The translations under genes were made by a program, and so were the position numbers. Below, one piece after another: positions 38,122 to 46,576 of a stretch of 64,000 bases of DNA. The notes under the pieces were generated by a model. The model was not told the DNA's origin. It saw nothing but the letters and a program-made list of their open reading frames with translations, and searched no databases. Origin of the DNA: JAWKOK01 sp963765875 (GTDB taxonomy: Bacteria; Chloroflexota; Anaerolineae; Caldilineales; Caldilineaceae); assembly GCA_963765875.1 (NCBI GenBank), contig CAVXYK010000003.1, positions 248,001 through 312,000 of the forward strand. Reading direction: 5' to 3'. How positions within the stretch are numbered: position 1 is the first letter of the stretch; each line of letters begins with the position of its first letter.

Positions 38122-39042
38122 CTAGCCTTTGATACCGGTCAGTGCGATGCCCTGAACGAAAAGACGCTGCCCAAAGAAGAAGATCAGCAACACAGGAAGC
38201 AATACAATCAATGCGACTGCCATCATGTAGTTCAACTGGATCTGTCCATATTGGCCGCGGAACATATTCAAGCCAACCGCCAACACTTGCTTGTCCATCG
38301 AACGGATGTAGATGAGGGGTGGCAGGAAGTTGTTCCAGTTGCCGATGAAGGAAAAGATCACCACCGTGGCTAACGCAGGTTTGGCCAGAGGTAGGATGAT
38401 GCTCCACAGGATGCGCCAAGAAGATGCGCCGTCAAGACGAGCCGCTTCATCCAAATCATGAGGGATACTCATGAAGAACTGGCGCAGTAGGAAGATGAAG
38501 AAGGGCCAGGCGAACCAGGCCGGAACCATCAGTGGTCGCCAGGTATCATTCCAGCCCAGCTTAGTAAAAAGTACGTACTGCGGGATGATCGTGACCTCAG
38601 TGGGCAGCAGCATGGTGGCAAGGACCAATGCAAAGAGAAAGTTCTTGCCCGGCGCCCGCAGCCGTGCGAAGCCATAGGCGGCCAAGCTACAGGAGAACAG
38701 ATTGGCGACTACATTGTGCAGACTAATAGTCAGCGAGTTGATCAGCATCTGGTTGAAATTCAGATAGTCATTCCAGCCGCTGGAAAAGTTGCTCCATACG
38801 GGCGGGTCCGGGATCCATTGAGGCGGATAGACAAAAATCTGATTCGACGGTTTGAGCGCAGTCGACAACATCCAGAACAACGGTATGATGAAGATGATGG
38901 CGCCGGGGAGAACCAATGCATAGACGACAATTGCATGGAAAATCTGACGCGTTCGTTTACGTTGATACCAGGGCGATGTGTATATCTTCCTTGGCTGTGC
39001 GCCTGTGCCCGGTGATGCTGAACTATCAAGTATCTGACTCAT
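38122..39042 (-). CDS. Sugar ABC transporter permease (MalG type)
   Basis: 306-residue inner-membrane protein of the carbohydrate-uptake-1 family. Six membrane segments follow a 35-residue cytoplasmic N-terminus. The EAA loop that docks the ATPase is DEAARLDGASSWRILWSIIL (about residues 195-214), followed by PLAKPALATVVIF. It follows the MalF-type permease and binding protein in the same direction. No ATPase gene accompanies them, so a shared MsmK/UgpC-like ATPase elsewhere is expected. Confidence 0.92.
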   Translation of the reverse strand: MSQILDSSASPGTGAQPRKIYTSPWYQRKRTRQIFHAIVVYALVLPGAIIFIIPLFWMLSTALKPSNQIFVYPPQWIPDPPVWSNFSSGWNDYLNFNQMLINSLTISLHNVVANLFSCSLAAYGFARLRAPGKNFLFALVLATMLLPTEVTIIPQYVLFTKLGWNDTWRPLMVPAWFAWPFFIFLLRQFFMSIPHDLDEAARLDGASSWRILWSIILPLAKPALATVVIFSFIGNWNNFLPPLIYIRSMDKQVLAVGLNMFRGQYGQIQLNYMMAVALIVLLPVLLIFFFGQRLFVQGIALTGIKG

Positions 39043-39133
39043 ATTTTTGCGACCTCATAAAAACGGATCGAAAGCGCTGTGGGAGTATGCCAGGATTCGA
39101 TCCCCAGACAATTGCATACAAAACCCGATCGGC

Positions 39134-40060
39134 CTATCGTTCTCCACCTTCGTAATAGACCCACTTCTTGCTACCCCAAAGTTGTAACAAGGTCAGCGCA
39201 AGTATGATGGCGAAGAGGATCCAGGCAAGAGCCGATGCGTATCCCATCTTCAGGTATTGGAAGGCGGCCTGGTAGATGTAATAAACATAGACAAAGGTCG
39301 CCGTGCCGGGACCGCCTTGGGTCATCACCAGCACATCTGTCAGGATCTGGAAAGAGCTGATGGTGGTCATGATGACTACGAAGAAGAGCACCGGGGACAA
39401 CATGGGCACAGTGACGCTACGGAACTCCTGCAATATATTGGCGCCGTCGATGCGAGCCGCCTCGTACAATGACGTAGGAATGCCCTGCAAACCGGCCAAG
39501 ATGATGATCATGTTGGCCCCAATACCCCAGGCGCTCTTGATGATCAGCGCCGGCAATGCCCATTTTTGGCTGGCCAACCACAGCGGACCTTCAATACCGA
39601 TCAGTCCCAATAGATAGTTGACCAAACCGACCTGCGGGTTGAAGAGCCAAATCCAGAGAATTGAGATGGCCACGCCACTGGCGATAGAAGGCATGTAGTA
39701 GACGACGCGCAACATTGTGGTGCCTGGCAACTTCTGATTTAGCAAGATAGCCACGAAGAGCGCCCCAGCCGTGCCCAGAGTGACGGCACCGAATGAGTAA
39801 AAGAAGGTGTTGCGGGTAGCAACCCAGAATAGTTCATCTTCAAAAATCAAATTCTGGAAATTGGCCAGGCCGACCCATTCAATGGAACTGAGGCCGGTCC
39901 AATTGGTGAAGCTGAACGCAAATGACGCGAGCACGGGCCCGCCGGTGAAAAAGATAAGGCCAATCAACCAAGGTGTGATCGATAGATAAAAATCGACTCG
40001 TTCGCGCTGGGTCAGTGTAAGCGGCTTGCGTTGAAACAGTGCCGTAATTGTATGTACCAT
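39134..40060 (-). CDS. Sugar ABC transporter permease (MalF type)
   Basis: 308 residues with six membrane segments. FYLSITPWLIGLIFFTGGPV marks the first; the EAA loop is YEAARIDGANILQEFRSVTV (about residues 196-215) followed by PMLSPVLFFVVI. It forms the translocation pore with the MalG-type protein. It is preceded by a strong hairpin (40086-40127) separating it from the binding-protein gene. Confidence 0.92.
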   Translation of the reverse strand: MVHTITALFQRKPLTLTQRERVDFYLSITPWLIGLIFFTGGPVLASFAFSFTNWTGLSSIEWVGLANFQNLIFEDELFWVATRNTFFYSFGAVTLGTAGALFVAILLNQKLPGTTMLRVVYYMPSIASGVAISILWIWLFNPQVGLVNYLLGLIGIEGPLWLASQKWALPALIIKSAWGIGANMIIILAGLQGIPTSLYEAARIDGANILQEFRSVTVPMLSPVLFFVVIMTTISSFQILTDVLVMTQGGPGTATFVYVYYIYQAAFQYLKMGYASALAWILFAIILALTLLQLWGSKKWVYYEGGER

Positions 40061-40085
40061 GAGCGTGTCTCACCTAAAGACTCAG

Positions 40086-40127
40086 ATTGGCGACTGAGGA
40101 TCGAGTGCTCGATCCTCAGTCGCCAAT
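40086..40127. repeat. 42-bp near-perfect palindrome in the transporter operon
   Basis: Two 20-base perfect arms (ATTGGCGACTGAGGATCGAG and its complement) separated by only TG. It lies in the 210-base gap between the binding-protein stop and the MalF-type permease. Such hairpins often protect or partly terminate the upstream message so that the binding protein is made in excess. Confidence 0.88.
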
Positions 40128-40270
40128 GCCTCACTGCACAGTTGAGTCGACAGTGGACTGTCGAAATGCGTGCACCAGAGGTCTGTTACACCGAAAGCCG
40201 ATACGAAAGCGAGGGGACAGAACGGAAATCTCGTCACCGTATAGGTCGTTCCTCAGTTTCACATCAGGTC

Positions 40271-41623
40271 TCAACCATTCGCCCGCTCAGCTGCAGCCTG
40301 AAGGACCGGCGTACCGTCTTCCATGATGCTGGCGATGGCGGTATCGATATCGACTTCGCCAGATTTGAGCAAGTCAGTCTGGCGGTTGACGATGTCGATT
40401 AGTTCAGCCGCGGCCAGTGTCTGGTACGGACGACCGGTGACAGCATAGGTGTCAAGTGCCTCCAGGTAAGCCACGGCATTCTCAGGCGCATCCTCAGACT
40501 CAATCCACGACGGATAGGCATCCTTGCGAGCCGGGCTGCCGCGTCCGGTGGAACCCCACATGAAGATCATGCCGTCGGTGGAGAGGTACTCACTCAGGAA
40601 TGTCCAAGCCTGATCTGGGCTGACGCTGTTCTTGGTGATGCCGAAGCCGCTGCCAAATGAACCACTTTCCTGACCCGCAGGGCCGGCCGGCCATGGAGAT
40701 ACGTCCCATCCAAAGCTGGCAAATTGTGCCAAGCCCGGCGTCTCCCACGAAGGTGTCGGATGCATAGCGATGCGGCCGGAAATCCAGGCGCCTTGCTCAA
40801 AGGCCTGGGATTCCGCCGGCGTCGGCGCGGACTTATCGGTATGTATTAGATCGGTCCAAAAGGTCAGCGCATCTCGCGTCTCCTGATTGTCGATCAGCAG
40901 TTCAGTCTCGGTCTCATTGAGCAGCGTAGCGCCCCATGGGCCAAGCGTCGAGTTACCGCCTTCATTGCGCAGAATTGGATAGACGCTGTTCATACCCCAT
41001 TGCGGGATATCGGCTTCCAGATCGGTCAGTTCAAGCGCAACTTCGCGCAGCTTGTCCATATCCCAGGTTTCATCTGGGTAGGCCATGCCGGCGGCATCAA
41101 AGAGATCCTTGTTGTAACCGAGCAAGACTGGACCGTGATCGTAGGGAATGGCATGTAAATTGCCTTGGAATTCGTACAGTCGCAGGGATTCTTCCCAAAT
41201 ACCGTCGACATTAAAGGCCTCGTCACTGTCAATGTAACTCTGCGAACTGACCGTGATACCCTCGAAAGCCCACGGGAAGGCACGGCTGCCATGCACATAG
41301 ACAACGTCCGGCAATGTATCAGCCGCAGCCCAGGTCGGGACCACATTATTGTGATCGGCCCAGGTGTTATAGACGACTTCCAACTCGATGTCTGGATGGC
41401 GTTCCATGAAGTCGTCATTGAACTGGTTCTGGGTCGGCTGGAAGGACGCGTCCCAGGTCAATCCCAAGCTAACTTTTGCAGCCTCAACGGCCGCGGCGTC
41501 ACCTCCAGCGTCTCCGCCCGGTGCGGGAGCCGCGGCCGGACACGCAGCCAACACAAACGCACTAGTGGCGCCAATGCCGGCAATCTGCAAGAATCTTCGT
41601 CGTGAGAACTGATTTTGCTGCAT
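40271..41623 (-). CDS. Sugar-binding lipoprotein of ABC transporter
   Basis: 450-residue extracytoplasmic solute-binding protein, family 1. The N-terminus combines a twin-arginine motif (SRRRFLQIAG) with a lipobox (FVLAAC; Cys about residue 28), then a short Ala/Pro/Gly linker. VYVHGSRAFPWAFEG, EFQGNLHAIPYDHGPVLLGY and AYPDETWDMDKLREVALEL are standard family-1 segments. GGAGGAGG precedes the ATG at 41623; the longer frame is unlikely. First gene of the LacI-controlled operon. A fucose-containing oligosaccharide is the inferred ligand. Confidence 0.92.
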   Translation of the reverse strand: MQQNQFSRRRFLQIAGIGATSAFVLAACPAAAPAPGGDAGGDAAAVEAAKVSLGLTWDASFQPTQNQFNDDFMERHPDIELEVVYNTWADHNNVVPTWAAADTLPDVVYVHGSRAFPWAFEGITVSSQSYIDSDEAFNVDGIWEESLRLYEFQGNLHAIPYDHGPVLLGYNKDLFDAAGMAYPDETWDMDKLREVALELTDLEADIPQWGMNSVYPILRNEGGNSTLGPWGATLLNETETELLIDNQETRDALTFWTDLIHTDKSAPTPAESQAFEQGAWISGRIAMHPTPSWETPGLAQFASFGWDVSPWPAGPAGQESGSFGSGFGITKNSVSPDQAWTFLSEYLSTDGMIFMWGSTGRGSPARKDAYPSWIESEDAPENAVAYLEALDTYAVTGRPYQTLAAAELIDIVNRQTDLLKSGEVDIDTAIASIMEDGTPVLQAAAERANG

Positions 41624-41752
41624 CTTTCCTCCTCCAGGTGTTTCTGAGATCAAGATAAGACTATATGCTAACAGACGCCTGTTGAGACGTAGTCGCCAAT
41701 GTAGCAGTGCGGAATGGGGAGTCGCTATTTGAGCAATGGGAATGTAGAGAAT

Positions 41753-41770
41753 TATGGTACCGATACCATA
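41753..41770. promoter_or_regulatory. LacI-family operator O1
   Basis: TATGGTA-CCGA-TACCATA, perfect 7-base arms. It lies about 10 bases downstream of the -10 box of the binding-protein promoter, where bound repressor would block initiation. A near copy is at 42012. Confidence 0.8.
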
Positions 41771-41780
41771 AAACGCCATC

Positions 41781-41809
41781 AGTATACACCCCTGATTTCG
41801 GCTTGTCAA
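41781..41809 (-). promoter_or_regulatory. Promoter of the sugar ABC transporter operon
   Basis: On the minus strand TTGACA (41804-41809), 17 bases, TATACT (41781-41786). Near-consensus strength suggests high expression when the repressor leaves. The leader to the ATG is about 150 bases. Confidence 0.82.
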
Positions 41810-42011
41810 GCGCCGATTCAGGCACACAAACGAGGCCTAAGAAAGGGCGTCTCACGATCTGGGGACCGTTGTCACAATGTATGCCGGAAAGGTCCCGCAG
41901 GGCGCTGTCACGCCGCCACTCTTGGGACGGCTCTGGCCCTCTCCGCCCCACATTCGAGTTGCATTTCCTGGAAAAATCCTTCTAGACAAGCAAACAGGTT
42001 GTATGTTAGGC

Positions 42012-42029
42012 TATGTTACCGATACCACA
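42012..42029. promoter_or_regulatory. LacI-family operator O2
   Basis: TATGTTA-CCGA-TACCACA differs from O1 at two positions, one in each arm at non-paired places. It lies 37 bases before the lacI-type start codon, consistent with autoregulation, and 240 bases from O1, a spacing that could allow DNA looping. Confidence 0.75.
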
Positions 42030-42066
42030 GCAACCGCACTACCATCATCAAGGGTGGGACGAGAGC

Positions 42067-43095
42067 ATGGCAACTATTCGTGACGTGGCAAAGAAAGCAG
42101 GCGTCGCCCCAATGACCGTCTCACGCGTGCTCAACAACTCGGGCTACGTCAGTCCCGAAACCCGTCGGCGGGTCGAGGCCGCCGCGGCAGAGCTCAACTA
42201 CGTCCCCAATATGCTGGCGCGCAGCTTTCGCTCCAAGCGCACGGACACGCTGGCCCTGATTATCACAGATATCACGAATCCATTCTGGACGACAGTCGCC
42301 CGCGGCGTCGAAGATGAGGCAAACCAGCAGGGCTATACTGTGATCTTCTGCAACACGGATGAGAGCGAGAAGAAGCAGGACCAATATCTCTCGATGCTCG
42401 TCAGTCGTCGCGTTGACGGCGTGTTGCTGACGCCGGCAGGCAGTAGCACGGGACCAGTCGAGATGCTCCAACAGCAGAGCGTGGAAGTCGTTGTGCTGGA
42501 TCGGCGCATCCCCGGCGCCAAAGTGGACGTCGTGCGCAGCGCCTCAACCACAGGTGCCCGTATTCTCACCACCTATTTGATCGACCGCGGACATCGGCGG
42601 ATCGCCATCCTCAGCGGACCGGAGGCTGTAACGTCCGCCAACGAACGTGTGGAGGGCTACACGCAGGCGCTGACTGAGGCCGGCCTTGATATTGATCCTG
42701 CGTTGATTTTGCGTGGCGCCTTCACAATCGACGCAGGCAAAACCATGGCCCAAGATTCCCTTCGTCTAGATCCATTGCCCACAGCGCTATTCGCAGCCAA
42801 TAACTTCATCGCGGCAGGCGCGCTACAAGCGCTGCGCTCTGCCGACATCAAGGTGCCGGCAGACATCTCGGTCGTCTCGTTTGATGATCTCTCCACTTCC
42901 TTTCTGACCGAACCCTTTCTCACCGTTATGGCCCAGCAAGCCTACGAACTCGGCAAGATCGCCACCCAGCGGCTGCTCAAACGCATCGAAGATCCAGACA
43001 TGGAACCCGCGGAGTTCGTACTCTCTACCGACTTGATAGTACGTCAATCGGTGCGCACAATACAGGCCGAACCCAAACACAATCCCGCTACCTGA
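42067..43095 (+). CDS. LacI-family transcriptional regulator
   Basis: 342 residues, divergent from the sugar transporter operon. The N-terminal HTH is ATIRDVAKKAGVAPMTVSRV then LNNSGYVSPETRRRVEAAAA, and the hinge helix is YVPNMLARSFRSK. The periplasmic-binding-protein-like effector domain contains NPFWTTVARGVEDEA and ISVVSFDDLS. I start at the ATG preceding ATIRDVA, not the upstream ATG at 42013, because it has GGGACGAGAG nearby and begins the domain exactly. It probably represses the transporter and perhaps the fucosidase genes until a sugar binds. Confidence 0.93.
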   Translation: MATIRDVAKKAGVAPMTVSRVLNNSGYVSPETRRRVEAAAAELNYVPNMLARSFRSKRTDTLALIITDITNPFWTTVARGVEDEANQQGYTVIFCNTDESEKKQDQYLSMLVSRRVDGVLLTPAGSSTGPVEMLQQQSVEVVVLDRRIPGAKVDVVRSASTTGARILTTYLIDRGHRRIAILSGPEAVTSANERVEGYTQALTEAGLDIDPALILRGAFTIDAGKTMAQDSLRLDPLPTALFAANNFIAAGALQALRSADIKVPADISVVSFDDLSTSFLTEPFLTVMAQQAYELGKIATQRLLKRIEDPDMEPAEFVLSTDLIVRQSVRTIQAEPKHNPAT

Positions 43096-43360
43096 ACACA
43101 CTTCGCCACAGATCCAAATAGAAGTGAGAAGATTACTCGATTGGACGGGTGGAGATGCAAGATTTTGCGTCTCTACGATCTGACCCCCCGGTCGACCAAA
43201 CCACCTTTCCTTGCTTTTCCTCTGTGATCTCTGTGCCCCTCCGTGGCTCCGTGGTGAGATTTACTCCGTCGTGCGATCCCCTTTCCCAGCGCCACCACCT
43301 ATGCTAAGATAGCCTCATCAATCTATCGATCCTTTTTATCCCCTGGGAAGGAGCCCCAAC
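43096..43360. other. Intergenic region with dispersed-repeat-like sequence
   Basis: No gene. It holds an imperfect palindrome GAGATGCAAGATTTTGCGTC (near 43152-43171) and a run CTCTGTGATCTCTGTGCCCC then TCCGTGGCTCCGTGGTGAG (near 43220-43258), of a kind common as dispersed repeats in bacterial genomes. GGGAAGGAG at 43344 is the comM ribosome site. Confidence 0.5.
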
Positions 43361-44890
43361 ATGCTTGCAAAAGTTTTGAGCTGCGCCGTCATCGGCCTAG
43401 ATGCCGAACCGATCCGTGTGGAGGTCGATATCGCCTCCGGCCTGGAACGCACCACCATGGTCGGCCTGCCCGATGCGGCCGTGCGCGAGAGCGGCGAACG
43501 CGTGCGTGCCGCCATCTCCAACAGCGGCTTCTTCTTCCCCCAACATCGCCTCACCATCAACCTGGCCCCGGCCGATCTGCGCAAGGAAGGCCCGGCCTAC
43601 GATCTGCCCATCGCCGTCGGTATCCTGGCTGCCACGCGCCAGGCGCCCGAGTTGTTCGAGGACGCCCTGATCGTGGGCGAGTTAAGTCTCGACGGCGAAG
43701 TGCGCCATGTCAACGGTCTGCTGCCCATGGCGGGCATGGCCGAGAAGGCGGGCTACAAGCGCATGTTTGTGCCCACGGCTGACGCGGCCGAGGCAGCGTT
43801 GGTTGAAGGCGTTGAGGTCTACCCCATCGACAAACTGGCCGACCTGGTCAACCACGTCAAGCAGACCAAGCCGATTCCACGCTACGAGAACAGCCTGCGC
43901 TTTGATGAAGGCGAGGAGATCATCTTCCCCATCGACTTCTCCGACGTCAAGGGACAGGAACTGGCCAAGCGGGCGCTGGAGATCGCCTGCGCCGGCGGGC
44001 ACAATTGTCTCATGAAAGGGCCGCCCGGCGCGGGCAAGACGCTGCTGGCCCGGGCACTGCCCTCCATCCTGCCCCGGCTGGCGCTCAGCGAAGCCCTCGA
44101 CATCACGCGCATCTACTCGGTGGCCGGCGCGCTGCCCGACGGCGAACCGCTGGTGCGCACACGCCCCTTCCGCTCGCCCCATCACACCATCAGCCATGCC
44201 GGTCTGGTCGGCGGCGGACGCTGGCCCAGCCCCGGCGAGATCAGCCTTTCGCACAGAGGGATTCTCTTTCTCGACGAGCTGCCGGAATTTGGATCGAAAA
44301 ACCTGGAGACGTTGCGCCAGCCGCTGGAGGACCGCGTCGTTACCATCAGCCGCGCCAGCGGATCGCTGACCTTTCCGGCCAACTTCGTTCTGGTCGCGGC
44401 CATGAACCCATGCCCTTGCGGCTTCTACGGCGACGACCGCAAGGAGTGCACCTGCTCCATGGGCTTCGTCCAGCGCTACCAGAAGCGCATCTCCGGCCCG
44501 CTCATGGACCGCATCGACATCCACCTGGACGTGATGCGCGTGCCCTTCGAGAAGCTGTCGAGCCTGGACGGCGGCGAGCCATCGTCGGACATCCGCGCGC
44601 GTGTCGAGGCGGCACGGGCCGTGCAGGCCGAACGCTTTGCCCCGCTGGGCAAGCCCCATGTGCTGGTCAACGGCGACATGGGTCCGGCCGAGGTGCAGCG
44701 CTTCTGCCAGGTGGACGAGGAGGGCAAGAGCCTCATGCGCGCGGCGGTGCGCCAGATGGATCTGAGTGCGCGGTCGTATCATCGCGTGTTGAAGTTGGCG
44801 CGTACGATTGCTGATCTGGCGGGGGAGGAGAGCTTGCAGACGCAGTATTTGGCGGAGGCGTTGCAATATCGGCCGCGGAATCTGGTGTAG
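43361..44890 (+). CDS. comM: ComM/YifB Mg-chelatase-like AAA+ ATPase
   Basis: 509 residues, complete. An N-terminal LonC-like domain (VEVDIASGLERTTMVGLPDA) precedes the AAA+ core: Walker A GPPGAGKTLLARAL (about residues 223-236), Walker B GILFLDELPEF (about 302-312), the zinc-like CPCGFYGD region and the C-terminal YifB domain (ARSYHRVLKLARTIADLAG). ComM-type helicases promote branch migration during natural transformation. A decayed copy of its 3' half lies at 45887-46441 and a short one at its own 3' end. Confidence 0.93.
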   Translation: MLAKVLSCAVIGLDAEPIRVEVDIASGLERTTMVGLPDAAVRESGERVRAAISNSGFFFPQHRLTINLAPADLRKEGPAYDLPIAVGILAATRQAPELFEDALIVGELSLDGEVRHVNGLLPMAGMAEKAGYKRMFVPTADAAEAALVEGVEVYPIDKLADLVNHVKQTKPIPRYENSLRFDEGEEIIFPIDFSDVKGQELAKRALEIACAGGHNCLMKGPPGAGKTLLARALPSILPRLALSEALDITRIYSVAGALPDGEPLVRTRPFRSPHHTISHAGLVGGGRWPSPGEISLSHRGILFLDELPEFGSKNLETLRQPLEDRVVTISRASGSLTFPANFVLVAAMNPCPCGFYGDDRKECTCSMGFVQRYQKRISGPLMDRIDIHLDVMRVPFEKLSSLDGGEPSSDIRARVEAARAVQAERFAPLGKPHVLVNGDMGPAEVQRFCQVDEEGKSLMRAAVRQMDLSARSYHRVLKLARTIADLAGEESLQTQYLAEALQYRPRNLV

Positions 44891-44895
44891 GGGTC

Positions 44896-44948
44896 GATAA
44901 AGACGCAGTTTTTGGCGAGGCGTTGCAATATCGTCCGCAGGATGTAGT
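44896..44948 (+). pseudogene. Short duplicate of the comM 3' end
   Basis: AAGACGCAGTTTTTGGCG then AGGCGTTGCAATATCGTCCG repeats, with about 85% identity and a one-base gap, the last ~50 bases of comM that end at 44890. It is a tandem remnant of the gene end with no coding capacity. Confidence 0.75.
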
Positions 44949-44995
44949 ATAACGATCTTTTGGGATGCACAGTTAACAGTCGATAGGAGCGCAGA

Positions 44996-45253
44996 ATGGA
45001 GAGGCGATTGAGATTTCATAACGCAGTGACGGGAAGGCTCATTAGCCCAAAAAGGGTTGAGTTGGATGAGGCGCTGCCAATGACATCAACTATGGTTAGA
45101 GTTGTTGTTGAGCCGATAGAGGAAGGCCCAACCAATTCATATCAAGAAGTGATTTCACTGATTCGCCGACGCCAAGAAGCTCGAGAGCACCGACCGCCTA
45201 CCAAAGATGAGGTCGACCAATTTCTCATCAAAGAACGGAATGGTTGGGAATAA
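44996..45253 (+). CDS. Probable antitoxin of a PIN toxin
   Basis: 85 residues, MERRLRFHNAVTGRLISPKR..., beta-rich at the start and with a charged helical tail (SLIRRRQEAREHRPPTKDEV). I do not recognise the family. Its stop overlaps the start of the PIN-domain gene by one base (TAATG), the normal arrangement for an antitoxin. Confidence 0.65.
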   Translation: MERRLRFHNAVTGRLISPKRVELDEALPMTSTMVRVVVEPIEEGPTNSYQEVISLIRRRQEAREHRPPTKDEVDQFLIKERNGWE

Positions 45254-45684
45254 TGCCGGAAAGGATATACCTGGACGCTTCGCCGGTGATCTATGCCATT
45301 GAACACGTCGATTTTTACGCGCCAGCCGTAGACAAGCGGTTGTCAACTCCAGATACAATTCTTGTAGCGAGCGATCTCACCCGTCTGGAATGTCGTGTCA
45401 AACCAATGCAAGATAACAATTCCGATCTGCTGGCTGACTATGACCTATTCTTCGAGAAGGTGGTCAGCCATGCTGTAGCCCTATCCAAAGAGGTCATCGA
45501 TAGGGCCACAGAGATTCGTGCCCGGTTTGGATTCAAAGCACCAGATGCGATTCATCTTGCAGCAGCCCTGGAATCGGAATGCGACGTGTTTCTGACAAAC
45601 GACCGTGGGCAGGAACGCTTTATAGATATTGCCGTAGAGACTGTCGAGTCCCCCGACACAACTAGTGCATCCCGTCAGGTATAA
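45253..45684 (+). CDS. PIN-domain toxin
   Basis: About 143 residues. Acidic PIN residues fit D in RIYLDASPVIYAIE, E in TRLECRVKP, D in KAPDAIHLAAAL and D in DVFLTNDRGQERF. The ATG at 45253 overlaps the antitoxin stop; a TTG three codons upstream is less likely. It should be an RNase whose activity is held by the upstream protein. The pair lies between the two comM copies. Confidence 0.85.
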   Translation: MPERIYLDASPVIYAIEHVDFYAPAVDKRLSTPDTILVASDLTRLECRVKPMQDNNSDLLADYDLFFEKVVSHAVALSKEVIDRATEIRARFGFKAPDAIHLAAALESECDVFLTNDRGQERFIDIAVETVESPDTTSASRQV

Positions 45685-45886
45685 GCGGGCAGACAGAGAG
45701 GCCGTTCCAATCGAGGAACGCGCCCGTTTATATCTGCCATGATATATACGTCCAGCAGAGCCAGATAACAGCGTGCCCGGCGTTGCTTCGGCATCGGGTC
45801 AGCTGCTCCCAGTTTCATAGAGTTCATGCCCGGATACCCCAACCTGCCGTCGCCTCCAAGCAGCAGCGGCCCCGGCTCCCCGACCT

Positions 45887-46441
45887 ACCCTTGCGGAGTT
45901 TACGGCGACGACCGCAACGAAAACACCTGTTCCATGGGTATCGTGCTGCTTTCGAGCAGCAGCAAATGAGATGATTTGCAGCGCTACCAAAACGCCGAAG
46001 GCGCCGCATCATCCGGCCCGCTGATGGACCGCATCGACATCCACTTGGACGTGATGCGCGTGCCCTTCGAGAAGCTGTTCAGCCTGGACGGCGGTGAGCC
46101 CTCATCAGACATACGCGCCCGCGTCGAAGCAGCACGGGCCGTGCAAGCCAAACGCTTTGAGCCGCTGGGCAAACCCCACGTGCTGGTCAACGGCGACATG
46201 GGGCCGGCCACCGCCGCTTTCGAGCAGCGGCGAATCCAACGATATGCAGCGATTCTGCCGAGTGGATGAGGAGGGCAAGAGTTTGATGCGTGCGGCCGTA
46301 CGCCAGATGGACCTGAGCGCACGGTCGTATCATCGTGTGTTGAAGTTGGCGCGCACGATTGCGGATTTGGCGGGGGAGGAGAACTTGCAGACACAGTATC
46401 TGGCGGAGACATTGCAGTATCGGCCGCGGAATTTGGTGTAG
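45887..46441 (+). pseudogene. comM 3'-half pseudogene with two small hairpin insertions
   Basis: Homologous to comM from CPCGFYGDDRKE to the end: ISGPLMDRIDIHLDVMRVPF-like (SGPLMDRIDIHLDVMRVPFE), VDEEGKSLMRAAVRQMDL and YLAETLQYRPRNLV are nearly identical. The frame is broken by insertions of about 30 bases at 45945-45977 and 46211-46245, each containing a GCYGCT-TTCGAGC-AGCRGC hairpin, plus smaller changes. The upstream 45685-45886 stretch has no gene; it contains GTTCCAATCGAGGAAC (near 45706-45721). Confidence 0.88.
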
Positions 46442-46473
46442 AAGCGCAACAAGTCTGTCAGATATCCGTTGAT

Positions 46474-46576
46474 GGTAACTATTCAGCCATACGCTGATTT
46501 TCGCGGATTAAATCCGAATTGATCCGGCTTTATCCGCCTAATCCGCGGTCTATCAGCGTATGGCTGAATAGTTACC
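46474..46576. repeat. 25-bp perfect inverted repeat, 103-bp element
   Basis: GGTAACTATTCAGCCATACG... (46474-46498) is exactly complementary to 46552-46576. An inner pair, CGCGGATTA (46502-46510) and TAATCCGCG, nests inside. It is downstream of the comM pseudogene. The remaining gap to 46972 has no ORF of interest; CAAAGGAG before 46973 is the ribosome site of the next gene. Confidence 0.85.

Noticed and set aside
39087..39105. tRNA T-arm-like GGATTCGATCCCC
   Set aside because: No acceptor stem, anticodon arm or CCA context could be placed around it.
43682..45019. 445-codon minus-strand ORF over comM
   Set aside because: Antisense of an intact AAA+ gene; its histidine and glutamine-rich composition reflects the complement of the coding strand.
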